The notes: generated from the letters alone by a model not told the origin. A stretch of 64,000 nucleotides of DNA from Caulobacter sp. SL161 (GCF_026672375.1 NZ_JAPPRA010000001.1:3162001-3226000), one strand, 5' to 3'; counted from the first letter of the stretch, positions 10,404-20,314 are shown. Numbers and translations are program-made.

Positions 10404-11144
10404 ATGCAGAGCCGCACGCACTTCATGACGGCCTTGGCCGTGGTCCTGATGGCCGGCGGGACGACCGCCTGCGGGCATCTCGACGCAGAGCCGATCACGC
10501 CTGCGCCGCGCCCGACCGCGACCTTTTCCAACATCGGTTACGCGGACTGGAGCGAGGAAGAGCCCGACTATCGCTTCTATCCGGGCGACGAGATCGAGAT
10601 GACGGTGCCCTCGGCGCCGGAACTGAACAAGACCGCCACCGTGCAGCCTGACGGCCGGATCACCGTGCCGCTCGTACAGCCGGTCATGGCCGCCGATCGC
10701 ACGATCGGCGAACTGCAAGCCTCGCTGAGCCAGGCCTATGCCGGCACCCTGCTGCGTCCGCAGGTGCAGATTTCGGTGAAGGCGACCGCGCCCTTGAAGG
10801 TGTTCGTGGGCGGCGAGGTCGGGAACCCCGGCGTGTTCGACATGGCCGGCGACGGCGACGCCTTGCGCGCCATCATCCAGGCGGGCGGGTTCAAGACCAC
10901 CGCCAAGCGCAATCAGGTCGTGATCATTCGTCGCGGTCCCGACGGGCGGGCGATGATGCGGACGGCCGACCTTCTGAGGGGCCTGACCAGCCCGGGCGGC
11001 GCGGACCTGGTGCCGCTACGCCGCTTCGACATCGTCTATGTGCCGCGCAGCGGCGCGGCGGAGACGGGCCTGTTCATGCAGCAGTACTTCCGTGACCTGC
11101 TGCCGGTCAGCTTCAGCTACGCGATCAACGGCACCATCCGCTAA
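10404..11144 (+). CDS. hfsD: HfsD, Wza-like outer-membrane polysaccharide export protein
   Basis: This outer-membrane secretin-like exporter for holdfast polysaccharide belongs to the Wza/poly-export family. It has an N-terminal signal (MQSRTHFMTALAVVLMAGG) with a cysteine at residue 24 and only a weak lipobox. The poly-export domain follows (YRFYPGDEIEMTVPSAPELN, GRITVPLVQPVMA), then a SLBB domain (KVFVGGEVGNPGVFDM), the standard order for the family. The 246-aa length is shorter than E. coli Wza because the extra C-terminal helix is missing or shortened. The ATG at 10404 is preferred over an upstream in-frame start because it opens directly onto the signal sequence. It faces hfsA divergently. 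Confidence 0.92.
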   Translation: MQSRTHFMTALAVVLMAGGTTACGHLDAEPITPAPRPTATFSNIGYADWSEEEPDYRFYPGDEIEMTVPSAPELNKTATVQPDGRITVPLVQPVMAADRTIGELQASLSQAYAGTLLRPQVQISVKATAPLKVFVGGEVGNPGVFDMAGDGDALRAIIQAGGFKTTAKRNQVVIIRRGPDGRAMMRTADLLRGLTSPGGADLVPLRRFDIVYVPRSGAAETGLFMQQYFRDLLPVSFSYAINGTIR

Positions 11145-11186
11145 GCGGCGGCGAAGCGAAGGCGCATCGAGCCCGGAGAACCGGGC

Positions 11187-11465
11187 TCAGCCGTGGGCCA
11201 GCCACTCGCGCGCCTGACGCTGGGCTTCGGCGACCTCTTCGCTGGCCATCTCCTGCGAGAGTTCCTTGCGATAGACCTTGGCCTCGATCGACCCGCGCAT
11301 GGCGGCCAGATTGAACAGCATGTGGGCCGACACATAGTCCAGCGGCGCGCCGCCCTGACCGGTCGAGTACAGCAGGCCCATGCGGAACAGTTCGTCGCCG
11401 GTGGACTGGGCGGTCGGCAGCGGCAGCGTGGAAACGACGGCCGACGGTTCATTCATCAACATCAT
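11187..11465 (-). CDS. Small Sel1/TPR-like protein
   Basis: This is a 92-aa protein of unassigned function. Its centre, GDELFRMGLLYSTGQGG plus DYVSAHMLFNLAAMRGS, reads as one and a half Sel1-type helical repeats, and the C-terminus (KELSQEMASEEVAEAQRQAR) is the usual capping helix of such proteins. No signal peptide is visible. A strong AGGAG ribosome site lies seven bases before the chosen ATG, so the start is firm. It is convergent with hfsD, 42 bases away. Similar small Sel1 proteins are common in alphaproteobacteria as protein-interaction modules; a link with holdfast synthesis is only positional. Confidence 0.75.
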   Translation of the reverse strand: MMLMNEPSAVVSTLPLPTAQSTGDELFRMGLLYSTGQGGAPLDYVSAHMLFNLAAMRGSIEAKVYRKELSQEMASEEVAEAQRQAREWLAHG

Positions 11466-11637
11466 GGCACATCTCCTCTCTCAAGCTCGCCCCGCCGTTC
11501 TGGCGGATCAGAGCCTGAGAGAAGAAAAGTCCACAGCCACTGAACATATAGTTAAGCGGCAAAACATCATGAAAATAATGTCGAGTATACTAGTTATTAG
11601 AGGTGATTACTGCGCGTAAAGGCCAGTATACAGCACG
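11466..11637. other. AT-rich intergenic segment with two GTATAC-containing motifs
   Basis: No gene is seen here. Bases 11535-11635 are far richer in A and T than the rest of the window. They contain GAGTATACTAG and CCAGTATACAGC about 50 bases apart. The region lies upstream of the Sel1-like gene and just beyond the stop codon of the glutathione transferase gene. It may hold the Sel1 gene promoter. Confidence 0.4.
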
Positions 11638-12363
11638 TTAACGAGCGCGCTGACCGAACAGGACTCTGCGAGCGTCTTCCGCAGCTTTTCCAGAGGCTTG
11701 CAGGCCGCCGGAGCGGAGTTCCGCGCCCAGCTTGAAGCCCTTCTGGACGGCCTCGCGCGCGCCGACGCGCTCGAACCACGCCTTCAGGTGCGGAAACTCT
11801 TCCAGAATGATGCCCTGATTTTTCCACGGCACAATCCAGGGCCAGATCATGAAGTCGGCGATGGACAATTGGCCGCAGACGAACTCACGTCCCTCAAGAC
11901 GCTTGTTCAAGACGCCGTACAGGCGGTGGGTCTCATTGGTGTAGCGGATCACGCCATAGGCGATCTGGCGCTGGTCGGCGATGATCGCAGGCGCATACTG
12001 GCGGAAGTGATGCGTCTGGCCGGCCATGGGTCCGAGCCCGCCCATCTGCCACATCACCCATTGGTCGATATCGACCCGCTCACGCTCATTGGCGCCGTAG
12101 AACTGGCCGGACTTGCGGGCCAGGTACTGCAGAATCGCTCCGGATTCGAAGATCGAGATCGGCTGGCCGTCCGGCCCATCGGGGTCGACGATCGCCGGCA
12201 TGCGGTTGTTGGGGCTGATGGCCAGGAACTTCGGCTTGAACTGCTCGCCGACGCCGATGTTCACCGGAACCATCTCGTAGGGCAGGCCCATTTCCTCCAG
12301 GGCGATGGAGATCTTCCAGCCGTTGGGCGTGGGCCAATAGTGCAGTTCGATCGGACGGCTCAT
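11638..12363 (-). CDS. YfcG/YghU-like glutathione transferase (disulfide-bond reductase type)
   Basis: This soluble Nu-class glutathione transferase-like protein has 241 aa. E. coli homologues YfcG and YghU bind two glutathiones and reduce disulfides and organic peroxides. The thioredoxin-fold domain starts ELHYWPTPNGWKISIALEE, with the TPNG signature near residues 11-14 that replaces a catalytic tyrosine or serine in this class. Further matches are ISPNNRMPAIVD, FESGAILQYLA and WQMGGLGPMAGQ, all diagnostic of YfcG/YghU. The helical C-terminal domain ends with a short arginine-rich tail. The start codon was placed where the family's N-terminus begins; the frame extends farther upstream but without similarity. 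It appears monocistronic. Confidence 0.9.
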   Translation of the reverse strand: MSRPIELHYWPTPNGWKISIALEEMGLPYEMVPVNIGVGEQFKPKFLAISPNNRMPAIVDPDGPDGQPISIFESGAILQYLARKSGQFYGANERERVDIDQWVMWQMGGLGPMAGQTHHFRQYAPAIIADQRQIAYGVIRYTNETHRLYGVLNKRLEGREFVCGQLSIADFMIWPWIVPWKNQGIILEEFPHLKAWFERVGAREAVQKGFKLGAELRSGGLQASGKAAEDARRVLFGQRAR

Positions 12364-12560
12364 CGGCCTCCCCTCCCGTAATCGTCGTTGTTCCCGAACA
12401 TGGTCCCCGCCGCGCCGCCCGCCAAGGGGGCGGCGGGGCAAATCGCTGACAACCCCATTCAGGCTGGGTTCAGCCGCGCCCCCTGATCGTGCGCTCCAGG
12501 GTCGAGGGATGTTTTTGGCGGCGCCGGAGGGTGTTCGCCCGACCACGAGGAGAAGACGAG

Positions 12561-13070
12561 ATGAAGCGTCTGCTGCTGACGATCGCCGCCGTGGCGTCTG
12601 TGGCCGGCCCGATGGCCCTGAGCGCCACCGACGCCGCCGCCCAGGACCGCGGACGCTGGGAACACCGTGACCGCGACCGTGACTGGGATCGGGATCGCGG
12701 CCGAGACCACGACCGAGGCGGCTGGGATCGCGATCACCGCGGCGGCTGGGATCGTGGCGACCGCTGGGATCGTCGAGACCGCTGGGATCGCGGTCGTCAC
12801 AACGGCTACTACTATAACAGCCGCTGGTACTACGGCCCGCCGCCCTCGGCTTACTACAGCCATCCCGGCTATCGCCCAGGCTACAGCGCCTGGCGTCGCG
12901 GCGCCTATCTGCCCAGCTACTATCGCGGCCATGGCTATGTCGTGAGCGACTACTATCGCTACAACCTGCGTTCGCCGCCGCGCGGCTATTACTGGTACCG
13001 CACCGGCGACGACTATGTGCTGGCGGCGATTGCGACGGGCCTGATCTTCGACGTCATCGCGGGCCGCTAG
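12561..13070 (+). CDS. Secreted Asp/Arg-rich protein with RcnB-type C-terminus
   Basis: This 169-aa periplasmic protein begins with a signal peptide (MKRLLLTIAAVASVAGPMAL, cleavage likely after DAAA). Residues 32-75 are a low-complexity run built from DR, WDR and DRGG units. Then comes a Tyr-rich stretch, and the C-terminus (VVSDYYRYNLRSPPRGYYWY ... DDYVLAAIATGLI) is characteristic of the RcnB family (nickel/cobalt homeostasis proteins of E. coli). In Caulobacter such proteins are numerous and their function is largely unknown. An AGGAG sequence lies eight bases ahead of the ATG. The arginine-aspartate region derives from a DNA tandem repeat, so its length may vary between strains. Confidence 0.8.
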   Translation: MKRLLLTIAAVASVAGPMALSATDAAAQDRGRWEHRDRDRDWDRDRGRDHDRGGWDRDHRGGWDRGDRWDRRDRWDRGRHNGYYYNSRWYYGPPPSAYYSHPGYRPGYSAWRRGAYLPSYYRGHGYVVSDYYRYNLRSPPRGYYWYRTGDDYVLAAIATGLIFDVIAGR

Positions 13071-13078
13071 AGGCTCGC

Positions 13079-13180
13079 GCGTCAAAACGGAATCGTTTTG
13101 ACGCGATAACGAGGCTCTAAATCAAATACCTAGAGCGTGACTTACGCCGAAACCGGTTCCCACTTTCGGCGTCACGCTCT
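13079..13180. repeat. Composite intergenic palindromic repeat (two hairpins)
   Basis: A perfect 11-base-pair stem (GCGTCAAAACG, 13079-13089, with CGTTTTGACGC, 13094-13104, loop GAAT) is followed by a larger interrupted palindrome. AGAGCGTG (13132-13139) pairs with CACGCTCT (13173-13180), and ACGCCGAAA (13144-13152) pairs with TTTCGGCGT (13164-13172). Such paired units are typical of dispersed alphaproteobacterial intergenic repeats. They lie between the convergent rcnB-like gene and gatB. Confidence 0.75.
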
Positions 13181-13182
13181 CA

Positions 13183-13222
13183 CGACAAAGAAAAAGGGCC
13201 CGCAGCTTGCGCCGCGGGCCCT
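13183..13222 (-). terminator. Rho-independent terminator of gatCAB
   Basis: On the minus strand, AGGGCCCGC and GCGGGCCCT form a nine-base-pair GC-rich stem around a ten-base loop, directly followed by TTTTTCTTTGT. It lies about 27 bases after the gatB stop codon. Confidence 0.88.
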
Positions 13223-13248
13223 CGTCCGTCTTGGGGCTGATCGAGCGC

Positions 13249-14745
13249 CTACTCGACGCCCAGCTTCTTGCGCAGAAGCTCGTTGACCGTGCCCGGATTG
13301 GCCTTGCCGCCGGTGGCCTTCATGACCTGACCGACGAACCAGCCCAGAGCCTGCGGCTTGTCCTTCACGGCTTCGGCCTTGTCGGGATTGCCCGCGATCA
13401 GGTCGTCGATGGCCTTCTCGATGGCGCCGGTGTCGTTGATCTGCACCAGGCCGCGCTTCTCGACGATCTCGGCGGGACGGCCTTCGCCGGCCCACATGTG
13501 CTCGAAGACCTCCTTGGCGATCTTCGACGAGATCGTGCCGTTCTCGATCAGCTCGACCAACTGGGCGATGTCGGTGTGCGGCAGCGGCGAGTTCGTGAAC
13601 TCGGTCCCGGCCGCCGACAGCTTGGCCAGCAGTTCGTTTGTGACCCAGTTGGCCACCAGCTTGGCGTCACGCCCCTTGGCCGCAGCCTCGAAGTAGTCGG
13701 CGCGGTCGGCGTCGATGATCAGCACGCCGGCGTCATAGGCCGAGAGGCCGTACTGGCTCTGCAGGCGCGCCTTCTTGGCGTCCGGCAGCTCCGGCAGGGT
13801 CTCTTCGATCGACTTCACCCAGGCCGGGTCCAGCACCAGCGGCAGCAGGTCCGGATCGGGGAAGTAGCGATAGTCGTGCGCCTCTTCCTTCGAACGCATC
13901 GAGCGCGTCTCGCCCTTGGTCGGGTCGAACAGGCGGGTTTCCTGATCGACCTTACCGCCGTCCTCGAGGATCTCGATCTGGCGACGGGCCTCGTACTCGA
14001 TGGCCTGCTGGATGTAGCGATACGAGTTGACGTTCTTGATCTCGCAGCGCGTACCCAAGTGCTTGAAGTCGCCCGTGGCGCGGAACTTCTCATAGTCGCC
14101 GGGACGGCAGACCGAGACGTTCACGTCGGCGCGCAGGTTGCCCTTCTCCATGTCACCGTCGCAGGTGCCCAGATAGACCAGGATCGTGCGCAGCTTCTTG
14201 ACGTAGGCGGCGGCCTCTTCGGAGGTGCGCATGTCGGGCTTGGAGACGATCTCCATCAGCGCGGTGCCGGCGCGGTTCAGGTCGACATAGGTCGCGTTCG
14301 GATCCTGATCGTGCAGCGACTTGCCGGCGTCCTGCTCCAGGTGCAGGCGCTCGATGCGCACGTCGAAGGTCGTGCCGTCGTCACGCTCGACGCTCACCAC
14401 GCCCTCGCCGACGATCGGCTGGTCGAACTGGCTGATCTGATAGCCCTGCGGCAGATCTGGATAGAAGTAGTTCTTCCGGTCGAAGCGGCTCTTCAGGTTG
14501 ATCTGCGCCCGCAGACCCAGGCCCGTCTTCACCGCCTGCTCGACGCAGAACCGGTTCAGCACCGGCAGCATGCCGGGCATGGCCGCGTCCACGAGGCTGA
14601 CCTGCTCGTTCGGCCCCGCGCCGAAGCCGACGGCGGCGCCCGAGAAGAGCTTGGACTTGCTGGCGACCTGGGCGTGCACCTCAAGACCGAGGACCATTTC
14701 CCAGTCGCCCGTGCGGCCTTTGATGACCTTGGCGTTCTCGTTCAT
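13249..14745 (-). CDS. gatB: GatB, subunit B of Asp-tRNA(Asn)/Glu-tRNA(Gln) amidotransferase
   Basis: This is the kinase/tRNA-binding subunit of the GatCAB complex. It phosphorylates Glu-tRNA(Gln) or Asp-tRNA(Asn) with ATP before amidation by ammonia delivered from GatA. The catalytic cradle domain begins [20 protein letters not shown], and the signature [19 protein letters not shown] is conserved. A helical domain and the C-terminal YqeY-like domain ([20 protein letters not shown]) follow. Length is 498 aa from the MNEN start, five bases after the gatA stop; a slightly longer start would overlap gatA. It is the last gene of gatC-gatA-gatB and is followed by a strong terminator. Confidence 0.97.
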   Translation of the reverse strand: MNENAKVIKGRTGDWEMVLGLEVHAQVASKSKLFSGAAVGFGAGPNEQVSLVDAAMPGMLPVLNRFCVEQAVKTGLGLRAQINLKSRFDRKNYFYPDLPQGYQISQFDQPIVGEGVVSVERDDGTTFDVRIERLHLEQDAGKSLHDQDPNATYVDLNRAGTALMEIVSKPDMRTSEEAAAYVKKLRTILVYLGTCDGDMEKGNLRADVNVSVCRPGDYEKFRATGDFKHLGTRCEIKNVNSYRYIQQAIEYEARRQIEILEDGGKVDQETRLFDPTKGETRSMRSKEEAHDYRYFPDPDLLPLVLDPAWVKSIEETLPELPDAKKARLQSQYGLSAYDAGVLIIDADRADYFEAAAKGRDAKLVANWVTNELLAKLSAAGTEFTNSPLPHTDIAQLVELIENGTISSKIAKEVFEHMWAGEGRPAEIVEKRGLVQINDTGAIEKAIDDLIAGNPDKAEAVKDKPQALGWFVGQVMKATGGKANPGTVNELLRKKLGVE

Positions 14746-14750
14746 CGCGC

Positions 14751-16220
14751 TCACCACCACTTCTCGGCCTTGGCCGTGAAACCTGCCGCCTTTTCGACCG
14801 CCCCGGCGACCGAGAACACGGTCGCCTCGTCCAGCGGCTTGCCGATGATCTGCAGGCCCAGCGGCAGACCGTTGGCGTCAAGGCCGGCGGGCAGGCTGAG
14901 GCCCGGCAGGCCGGCCAGGTTCGTCGTCACCGTGAAGACGTCGTTCAGGTACATGGCGATCGGATCATTGCTGTTCTCGCCCAGGCCAAACGCCGCCGAG
15001 GGCGCGGTCGGGGTGAGGATCGCATCGCACTGGGTCCAGGCGTTGTCGAAGTCCTCGGCGATGCGGCGACGCACCTTCAGGGCCTTCAGGTAATAGGCGT
15101 CGTAATAGCCGGCGCTCAGCACGTAGGTGCCGATCAGGATGCGGCGCTTGACCTCGTCGCCGAAGCCCGAGGCCCGGGTGTTCTCGTAGATCTCGGTGAG
15201 GTTGGCGCCCTCTTCGCGCAGGCCGTAACGCATGCCGTCATAGCGGGCCAGGTTCGAGGACGCCTCGGCCGGGGCCACGATGTAGTAGGCCGGCAGGGCG
15301 TACTTGGTGTGCGGCAGGCTGATGTCGACGATCTCGCAGCCGGCTTCCTTCAGCCAAGCAATACCGTCGGCCCACAGCTTCTCGATCTCGGCCGGCATGT
15401 TGTCGACGCGGTATTCCTTGGGGATACCGATCTTCAGGCCCTTCACCGACTTGCCGACGAACTGGGTGAAGTCCGGAACCGGGATGTCGAGGCTGGTCGA
15501 GTCCTTGGGATCATGGCCCGACATCGAGGTCAGCAGCAGGGCCGCGTCCTCGACGGTCTTGGCGATGGGGCCGGCCTGATCCAGCGAGCTGGCGAAGGCG
15601 ACGACGCCCCAGCGCGAGCAGCGGCCATAGGTCGGCTTGATGCCGACGGTGCCGGTGAAGGCGGCCGGCTGGCGGATCGAGCCGCCGGTGTCGGTGGCCG
15701 TGGCGCCCAGGCACAGGTCGGCGGCGACGGCCGCCGCCGAACCGCCGGAGCTGCCGCCCGGCGTCAGGGCCTTGGTCGAGCCCCGGGCGCGCCAGGGGTT
15801 GGTCACCGGGCCGAAATAGCTGGTCTCGTTCGACGAGCCCATGGCGAACTGGTCGAGGTTCAGCTTGCCCAGCATCACCGCGCCGTCGCGCCACAGCTGG
15901 CTGGTCACCGTCGACTCGTAGGTCGGAACGAAGTTTTCCAGGATCTTCGAGCAGGCCGTGGTCCGCACGCCGTTCGTGCAGAAAAGGTCCTTCACGCCCA
16001 GCGGCGCGCCTTCCAGGGGACCAGCCTCGCCCAGCGCCCGGCGGGCGTCGGACTTGGCGGCCATGTCTATCGCCTTGTCCGGGGTCTCCAGGATGTAGGC
16101 GTTCAGGCCGCGCGCGGCCTCGATGGCTTCGATGTGGGCGCGGGTCAGCTCGACCGAGGTGAACTCGCGGGCGGCAAGGCCGTCGATGGCGGCCTTCAGG
16201 GTCAGGTTCGTCAGGCTCAT
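14751..16220 (-). CDS. gatA: GatA, glutaminase/amidase subunit of GatCAB
   Basis: This amidase-signature enzyme hydrolyses glutamine and passes ammonia to GatB for transamidation of misacylated tRNA. The catalytic Ser-cisSer-Lys set is visible: the lysine in [11 protein letters not shown] near residue 76, and the Gly/Ser-rich motif [18 protein letters not shown] with the nucleophilic serine in [10 protein letters not shown]. Length is 489 aa, normal for the family. Its ATG overlaps the gatC stop codon by one base (TAATG). The presence of GatCAB indicates indirect synthesis of Gln-tRNA and/or Asn-tRNA, as is usual in alphaproteobacteria. Confidence 0.97.
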   Translation of the reverse strand: MSLTNLTLKAAIDGLAAREFTSVELTRAHIEAIEAARGLNAYILETPDKAIDMAAKSDARRALGEAGPLEGAPLGVKDLFCTNGVRTTACSKILENFVPTYESTVTSQLWRDGAVMLGKLNLDQFAMGSSNETSYFGPVTNPWRARGSTKALTPGGSSGGSAAAVAADLCLGATATDTGGSIRQPAAFTGTVGIKPTYGRCSRWGVVAFASSLDQAGPIAKTVEDAALLLTSMSGHDPKDSTSLDIPVPDFTQFVGKSVKGLKIGIPKEYRVDNMPAEIEKLWADGIAWLKEAGCEIVDISLPHTKYALPAYYIVAPAEASSNLARYDGMRYGLREEGANLTEIYENTRASGFGDEVKRRILIGTYVLSAGYYDAYYLKALKVRRRIAEDFDNAWTQCDAILTPTAPSAAFGLGENSNDPIAMYLNDVFTVTTNLAGLPGLSLPAGLDANGLPLGLQIIGKPLDEATVFSVAGAVEKAAGFTAKAEKWW

Positions 16221-16507
16221 TATTCGACGACCTTCGGCACGACGAAGAAGTTGTTGATCGACTTGGGCGCGTTGCTGGTCACGCGGGCCGGATCGCCGCC
16301 CATGGTGACGACATCCTCGCGCAGCGGCAGGCCGGCCGCGACGACGCTGGTCAGGGGCTCGCAGCCGTCGGTGTCCACCTCGGCCAGCTGCTCGATCCAG
16401 GTCATGATGCCGTTCAGTTCCTGGGCCAGCGGCTCCAGGCGCTCTTCGGGCGTCGCGATGCGGGCGAGGCGCGCGACCTTCCGCACGGTGGCGGCGTCAA
16501 TGGCCAT
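16220..16507 (-). CDS. gatC: GatC, small stabilising subunit of GatCAB
   Basis: This 95-aa protein wraps around the GatA-GatB interface and stabilises the complex. The typical N-terminus is present ([20 protein letters not shown]), together with the motif [19 protein letters not shown] and a C-terminal tail ending FFVVPKVVE. It is the first gene of the minus-strand gatCAB operon; its stop overlaps the gatA start. The upstream region toward ruvX holds an inverted repeat that probably separates the two divergent transcripts. Confidence 0.95.
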   Translation of the reverse strand: MAIDAATVRKVARLARIATPEERLEPLAQELNGIMTWIEQLAEVDTDGCEPLTSVVAAGLPLREDVVTMGGDPARVTSNAPKSINNFFVVPKVVE

Positions 16508-16600
16508 GGAAGGCTACTCCGGATAAATAGTCAGCATTGACTGTTATTGTCGGTGGGTAGCGGGCGAAGGCCTGCGTTTCAAGGCGAACCTCTCCTTCAG

Positions 16601-16671
16601 CCTCACCCTGAGCCTGTCGAAGGGCGAGGCTGACGCACGGCGCGACGCCCTTCGACAAGCTCAGGGTGAGG
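16601..16671. repeat. Dispersed palindromic repeat between gatC and ruvX
   Basis: The arms at 16601-16625 (CCTCACCCTGAGCCTGTCGA...) and 16647-16671 (...CGACAAGCTCAGGGTGAGG) are inverted copies with one mismatch, 21 bases apart. The core CCCTTCGACAAGCTCAGGGT is a very common dispersed repeat in Caulobacter and related genomes. Confidence 0.85.
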
Positions 16672-16686
16672 ACGTAAAAGACCGCC

Positions 16687-17157
16687 ATGCCCGTTCTCGA
16701 TATCGAAGACTTCGCCGCCGCCCTCCCCCAGTACGCCGCCGTCGTGGGTCTGGACCCCGGCGAGAAGACCATCGGCGTGGCCGTCTCCGACGTCACGCGC
16801 ACCGTCGCCAGCCCTCTGGCCCTGATCGAGAAGACCAAGTTCAGCAAGGACGCCGAGCAGCTTTTCAAGCTGATGGACAGCCGGAACGCCGTCGCGATCG
16901 TGATCGGCCTGCCGATGAATATGGACGGCACCGAGGGCGTACGCTGCCAGTCCAACCGGGCGCTGGGCCGCAACCTGCTGCGCCTGAAGCCCGACCTGCC
17001 GATCACCTTCTGGGACGAACGCCTGTCGACGGCGGCGGTGACCCGGGTGCTGATCGACGAGCACGACATCTCGCGCAAGCGCCGGGACGAGGTCGTCGAC
17101 AAGATGGCCGCCGGCTGGATCCTGCAGGGCGCGCTGGAGCGGCTTCGCGGACTTTGA
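16687..17157 (+). CDS. ruvX: RuvX/YqgF, putative pre-16S rRNA nuclease
   Basis: This 156-aa RNase H-fold protein of the YqgF family is implicated in 5' maturation of 16S rRNA. The first acidic motif is VVGLDPGEKTIGVAVSD (the GLDxGxKxIGVA signature). A second is seen in AIVIGLPMNMDGTEG, and the third in FWDERLSTAAVTRVL, where the family's WDERxST motif is complete. The C-terminal VVDKMAAGWILQGALE matches the last conserved segment with its aspartate. It is divergent from gatCAB. Both symbols (yqgF, ruvX) are used for this family. Confidence 0.95.
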   Translation: MPVLDIEDFAAALPQYAAVVGLDPGEKTIGVAVSDVTRTVASPLALIEKTKFSKDAEQLFKLMDSRNAVAIVIGLPMNMDGTEGVRCQSNRALGRNLLRLKPDLPITFWDERLSTAAVTRVLIDEHDISRKRRDEVVDKMAAGWILQGALERLRGL

Positions 17158-17262
17158 GACCATCGCCGTCACTGAACTTTCGCCCAGGGCGAGAAAGTCA
17201 GGGCTTTGCGGCCGCGAACCGGCTTGGTTAATGTCGGCGAATTCGCGAACTCGGGGGCGGGC

Positions 17263-17715
17263 GTGGACTTCAGACGAAAGAACGACCGCCGTCGCGTGGT
17301 CGCGACCGGCGCGGCCTTGATCGCGGTGCTTGCGGCGGACATCGGTGTCGCTGGCGACGGCGGCGACTGCCCGCCCAACCCCGAGCCGGGCAAGTGCTAC
17401 GAGAAGGTCTACAGCCCTGCCCAGTACGAGGATCAGGCCGAGCAGGTGCTCGACCAGCCGGCGCGCATCGAGACCCGCACGATCGAGGCGGTCTACCGGT
17501 TCGAAGAAAAACGACTCCCGACCGGCGACAGCGGCGACCAAGCCTATCGCACCGTCGTCGAGAAGGTTCTGGTCGCGCCGGCCCGGGTTGAGCGTTACGC
17601 CACGCCGGCGACCTACCGGATCGTCATGACTCGCCGAAAGATCCGCGACGCCAGCTTTGCGTGGGAGGTCATCGCGTGCGCGGCGGGCCGCACGCCGCCC
17701 CGGGTCGGCGGCTGA
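17263..17715 (+). CDS. Secreted protein with repeated PAxYE/VLxxPAR motifs
   Basis: The function is not recognised. From the GTG start chosen here the protein has about 150 aa: a basic N-terminus (RRKNDRRRVVATG), a hydrophobic segment AALIAVLAADIGVAG that could act as a signal or anchor, and a four-Cys/Pro stretch. It then has two imperfect repeats of the pattern PAQYEDQAEQVLDQPAR and TVVEKVLVAPARVERY. Similar repeats are found ahead of OmpA-like peptidoglycan-binding domains in other Caulobacter envelope proteins, but no such domain follows here. A longer form from TTG 17206 is conceivable. It sits alone downstream of ruvX. Confidence 0.6.
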   Translation: MDFRRKNDRRRVVATGAALIAVLAADIGVAGDGGDCPPNPEPGKCYEKVYSPAQYEDQAEQVLDQPARIETRTIEAVYRFEEKRLPTGDSGDQAYRTVVEKVLVAPARVERYATPATYRIVMTRRKIRDASFAWEVIACAAGRTPPRVGG

Positions 17716-17950
17716 AGCAAAAATGCACGGAAAATCATCTCAAGTAACAACAGGTAGCGTCTAAAACCCTTTTTGGGTTCTAAACCTGCCCGGATCGGCG
17801 GATCCGAAAAGAAATTCGCTCAGCAGGTGAATTTTCGGGACAACATCGTTTTGTCTTTGGTTAAGGTTAATTGTCGCGTTCAGGGACCGGACTCCAAGTT
17901 CGTTCCACGACTTTACAGATTCCGGTTGAGGGCAAACGAGGGGGGCTCGA
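17716..17950. other. AT-richer leader region ahead of the proline-rich secreted protein
   Basis: No gene is seen. The stretch contains a small hairpin (AACCC-TTTTT-GGGTT, near 17766-17780), CGGATC-GGCG-GATCCG near 17793, and a double TTAA (GGTTAAGGTTAA, near 17858-17869) that resembles CtrA half-sites with wrong spacing. It probably carries the promoter of the next gene. Confidence 0.35.
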
Positions 17951-18445
17951 GTGACGAAGAAGGTCTTGATGGGATTGGTGGCGGTCGCCATCACCGGCAT
18001 GTCGGTGAGCCCTGCGCTCGCGGACGGCCGCAACTATGCGCCGGCGCCGGCGCAGCGCAGCTATCCGCCGGTTCCGCCGCCGCCGTCCTATCCGCCCGCG
18101 CCGCGTCCGCCGTCGCCGCCGTCCGGCCCGCCAGTGGATGACTGCCTCTGCACGCGTCCGGTGGTGTTCTATGGCCCGACCACGGGCTGGGGCGACATCC
18201 GGGTCGCGGCCCCGGGCGTGCGCGTCTATGGCGAGCCGGTGGTCGTGCCGTCGGGCCGCATCGATATCCAGGGCCCGCCGGTCTATGTCGACGCCCCGCC
18301 CGTTCGCGTGGCCGCGCCGCAGATCTATCTGCACCGTCCCGAAGTGCATGTGCGTCCGTCGGCCGTCACGGTCGAGGCGCCGCAGATCCACTTCAGCGGC
18401 TGCGCCGACGGCGTGCGCTGCGAGCCGGCTCCGCCGCGTCGTTAA
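17951..18445 (+). CDS. Secreted proline/valine-rich protein
   Basis: The function is unknown. The 164-aa product from a GTG start has a signal peptide (MTKKVLMGLVAVAITGMSV, cleavage near ALADG) and a proline-rich linker (residues 31-60). A Val/Pro repetitive region follows with alternating strands such as VRVYGEPVVVPSGRIDIQG and VYVDAPPVRVAAPQIYLHR. Four cysteines (DDCLC near 63-66 and GCADGVRC near the end) may form disulfides. The alternating hydrophobic pattern suggests an extended beta structure in the periplasm or on the surface. A strong terminator follows, so it is probably transcribed alone. Confidence 0.7.
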   Translation: MTKKVLMGLVAVAITGMSVSPALADGRNYAPAPAQRSYPPVPPPPSYPPAPRPPSPPSGPPVDDCLCTRPVVFYGPTTGWGDIRVAAPGVRVYGEPVVVPSGRIDIQGPPVYVDAPPVRVAAPQIYLHRPEVHVRPSAVTVEAPQIHFSGCADGVRCEPAPPRR

Positions 18446-18470
18446 GACCCGGATCCGTCGCGAAGTTATC

Positions 18471-18507
18471 GAGGAGGGTGGCCCAAGGCCCCCTCCTCTT
18501 TCTTTTT
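18471..18507 (+). terminator. Rho-independent terminator
   Basis: GAGGAGGG and CCCTCCTC form the outer stem, and GGCC/GGCC forms the inner stem around CAA. TTTCTTTTT follows at once. It lies 25 bases after the proline/valine-rich gene. Confidence 0.88.
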
Positions 18508-18526
18508 GGGCTCAGTGTAGAGAGGC

Positions 18527-19018
18527 TCAGCGCTGCGGCGCGCAGAACGCCCGGGCTTCACGCGCCAGCGACAGGTCGCCGCCTTCCAGAGCCGCCTTTA
18601 CCGCCTCGTCGCAGCGATTCTCGCTCAGCAGGCCCGTGACCTTGCCGCGCAAGGCGTCGGACCTGGCCGCGGCTTCCTTGAGCATCTGGGCTTCCTTGCG
18701 CTCGCCCGGCAGACAGGCCGAGTACCACTTGGCGTCACCGCAGCGGGCGATCAGCCGCGTCTGCCGCGAAGGATCGGCGGGCTTCTCGGAAACCGGCTTT
18801 TCGGGCGGCGGCTTGGCGCTCGCGGCCGGCGCCAACTCCACCGTGGCAGGCGGCGCGACCACCGGCGGCTGCCCTTCCAGCGGTTTCACCGTCATCTCGG
18901 TCGGCATCTGGTAGTGGCAGACCCAGCCCTTGTCGGTCGTCTGGCAGGACTGCAGCGTCGCGCGCGCCTCCTCCGACGGCGCGGAGGCCTGCAACAAAGC
19001 GAGCATAAGCAACAGCAT
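18527..19018 (-). CDS. Secreted hypothetical protein
   Basis: The function is not recognised. The 163-aa product opens with a short hydrophobic signal ([14 protein letters not shown]). It has a cysteine pair around [10 protein letters not shown], a Pro/Ala-rich middle (residues 50-85), and a helical C-terminal half containing [20 protein letters not shown] with two further cysteines and [20 protein letters not shown]. Paired cysteines and the signal suggest a periplasmic location. It is convergent with the preceding secreted-protein gene and divergent from pyrB. Confidence 0.65.
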   Translation of the reverse strand: MLLLMLALLQASAPSEEARATLQSCQTTDKGWVCHYQMPTEMTVKPLEGQPPVVAPPATVELAPAASAKPPPEKPVSEKPADPSRQTRLIARCGDAKWYSACLPGERKEAQMLKEAAARSDALRGKVTGLLSENRCDEAVKAALEGGDLSLAREARAFCAPQR

Positions 19019-19182
19019 GGCCGACCCCGAACGGCGCGTTCCAGAACGCGACCTCTACAGTATGCGCCTCCTGCGCCCCCCAACAAGCCAGGGCATGGAT
19101 TGAGGCGACGATTCGGCCTGTTGTGGGCCACCGCCCAGCGCGGCCTTTCCTTAACGGTCAAAGCCGCCTAAGACGCGGGCTC

Positions 19183-20181
<999 letters not shown>

Positions 20182-20182
20182 A

Positions 20183-20297
20183 GCGCCCTGCGTCCTTCGA
20201 GGCTCGCCTCCGGCTCACACCTCAGGATGAGGTTTTCAGCAGCAACGTTCCTCATCCTGAGGCGCCCGCAAAGCGGGCCTCGAAGGACGCAGGGCGC
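20183..20297. repeat. Palindromic repeat between pyrB and pyrC'
   Basis: A perfect 20-base inverted repeat (GCGCCCTGCGTCCTTCGAGG at 20183-20202 and its complement at 20278-20297) encloses a second inverted pair, CCTCAGGATGAGG/CCTCATCCTGAGG. The family CCTTCGAGGCTCGC...CTCAGGATGAGG is common in Caulobacter intergenic regions. It starts two bases after the pyrB stop codon and lies inside a likely operon. Confidence 0.88.
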
Positions 20298-20314
20298 CTG
20301 CCCGAGATTGAACA

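Noticed and set aside
12655..12800. CRISPR-like array
   Set aside because: The repeated units are coding, imperfect and lack spacers of uniform length.
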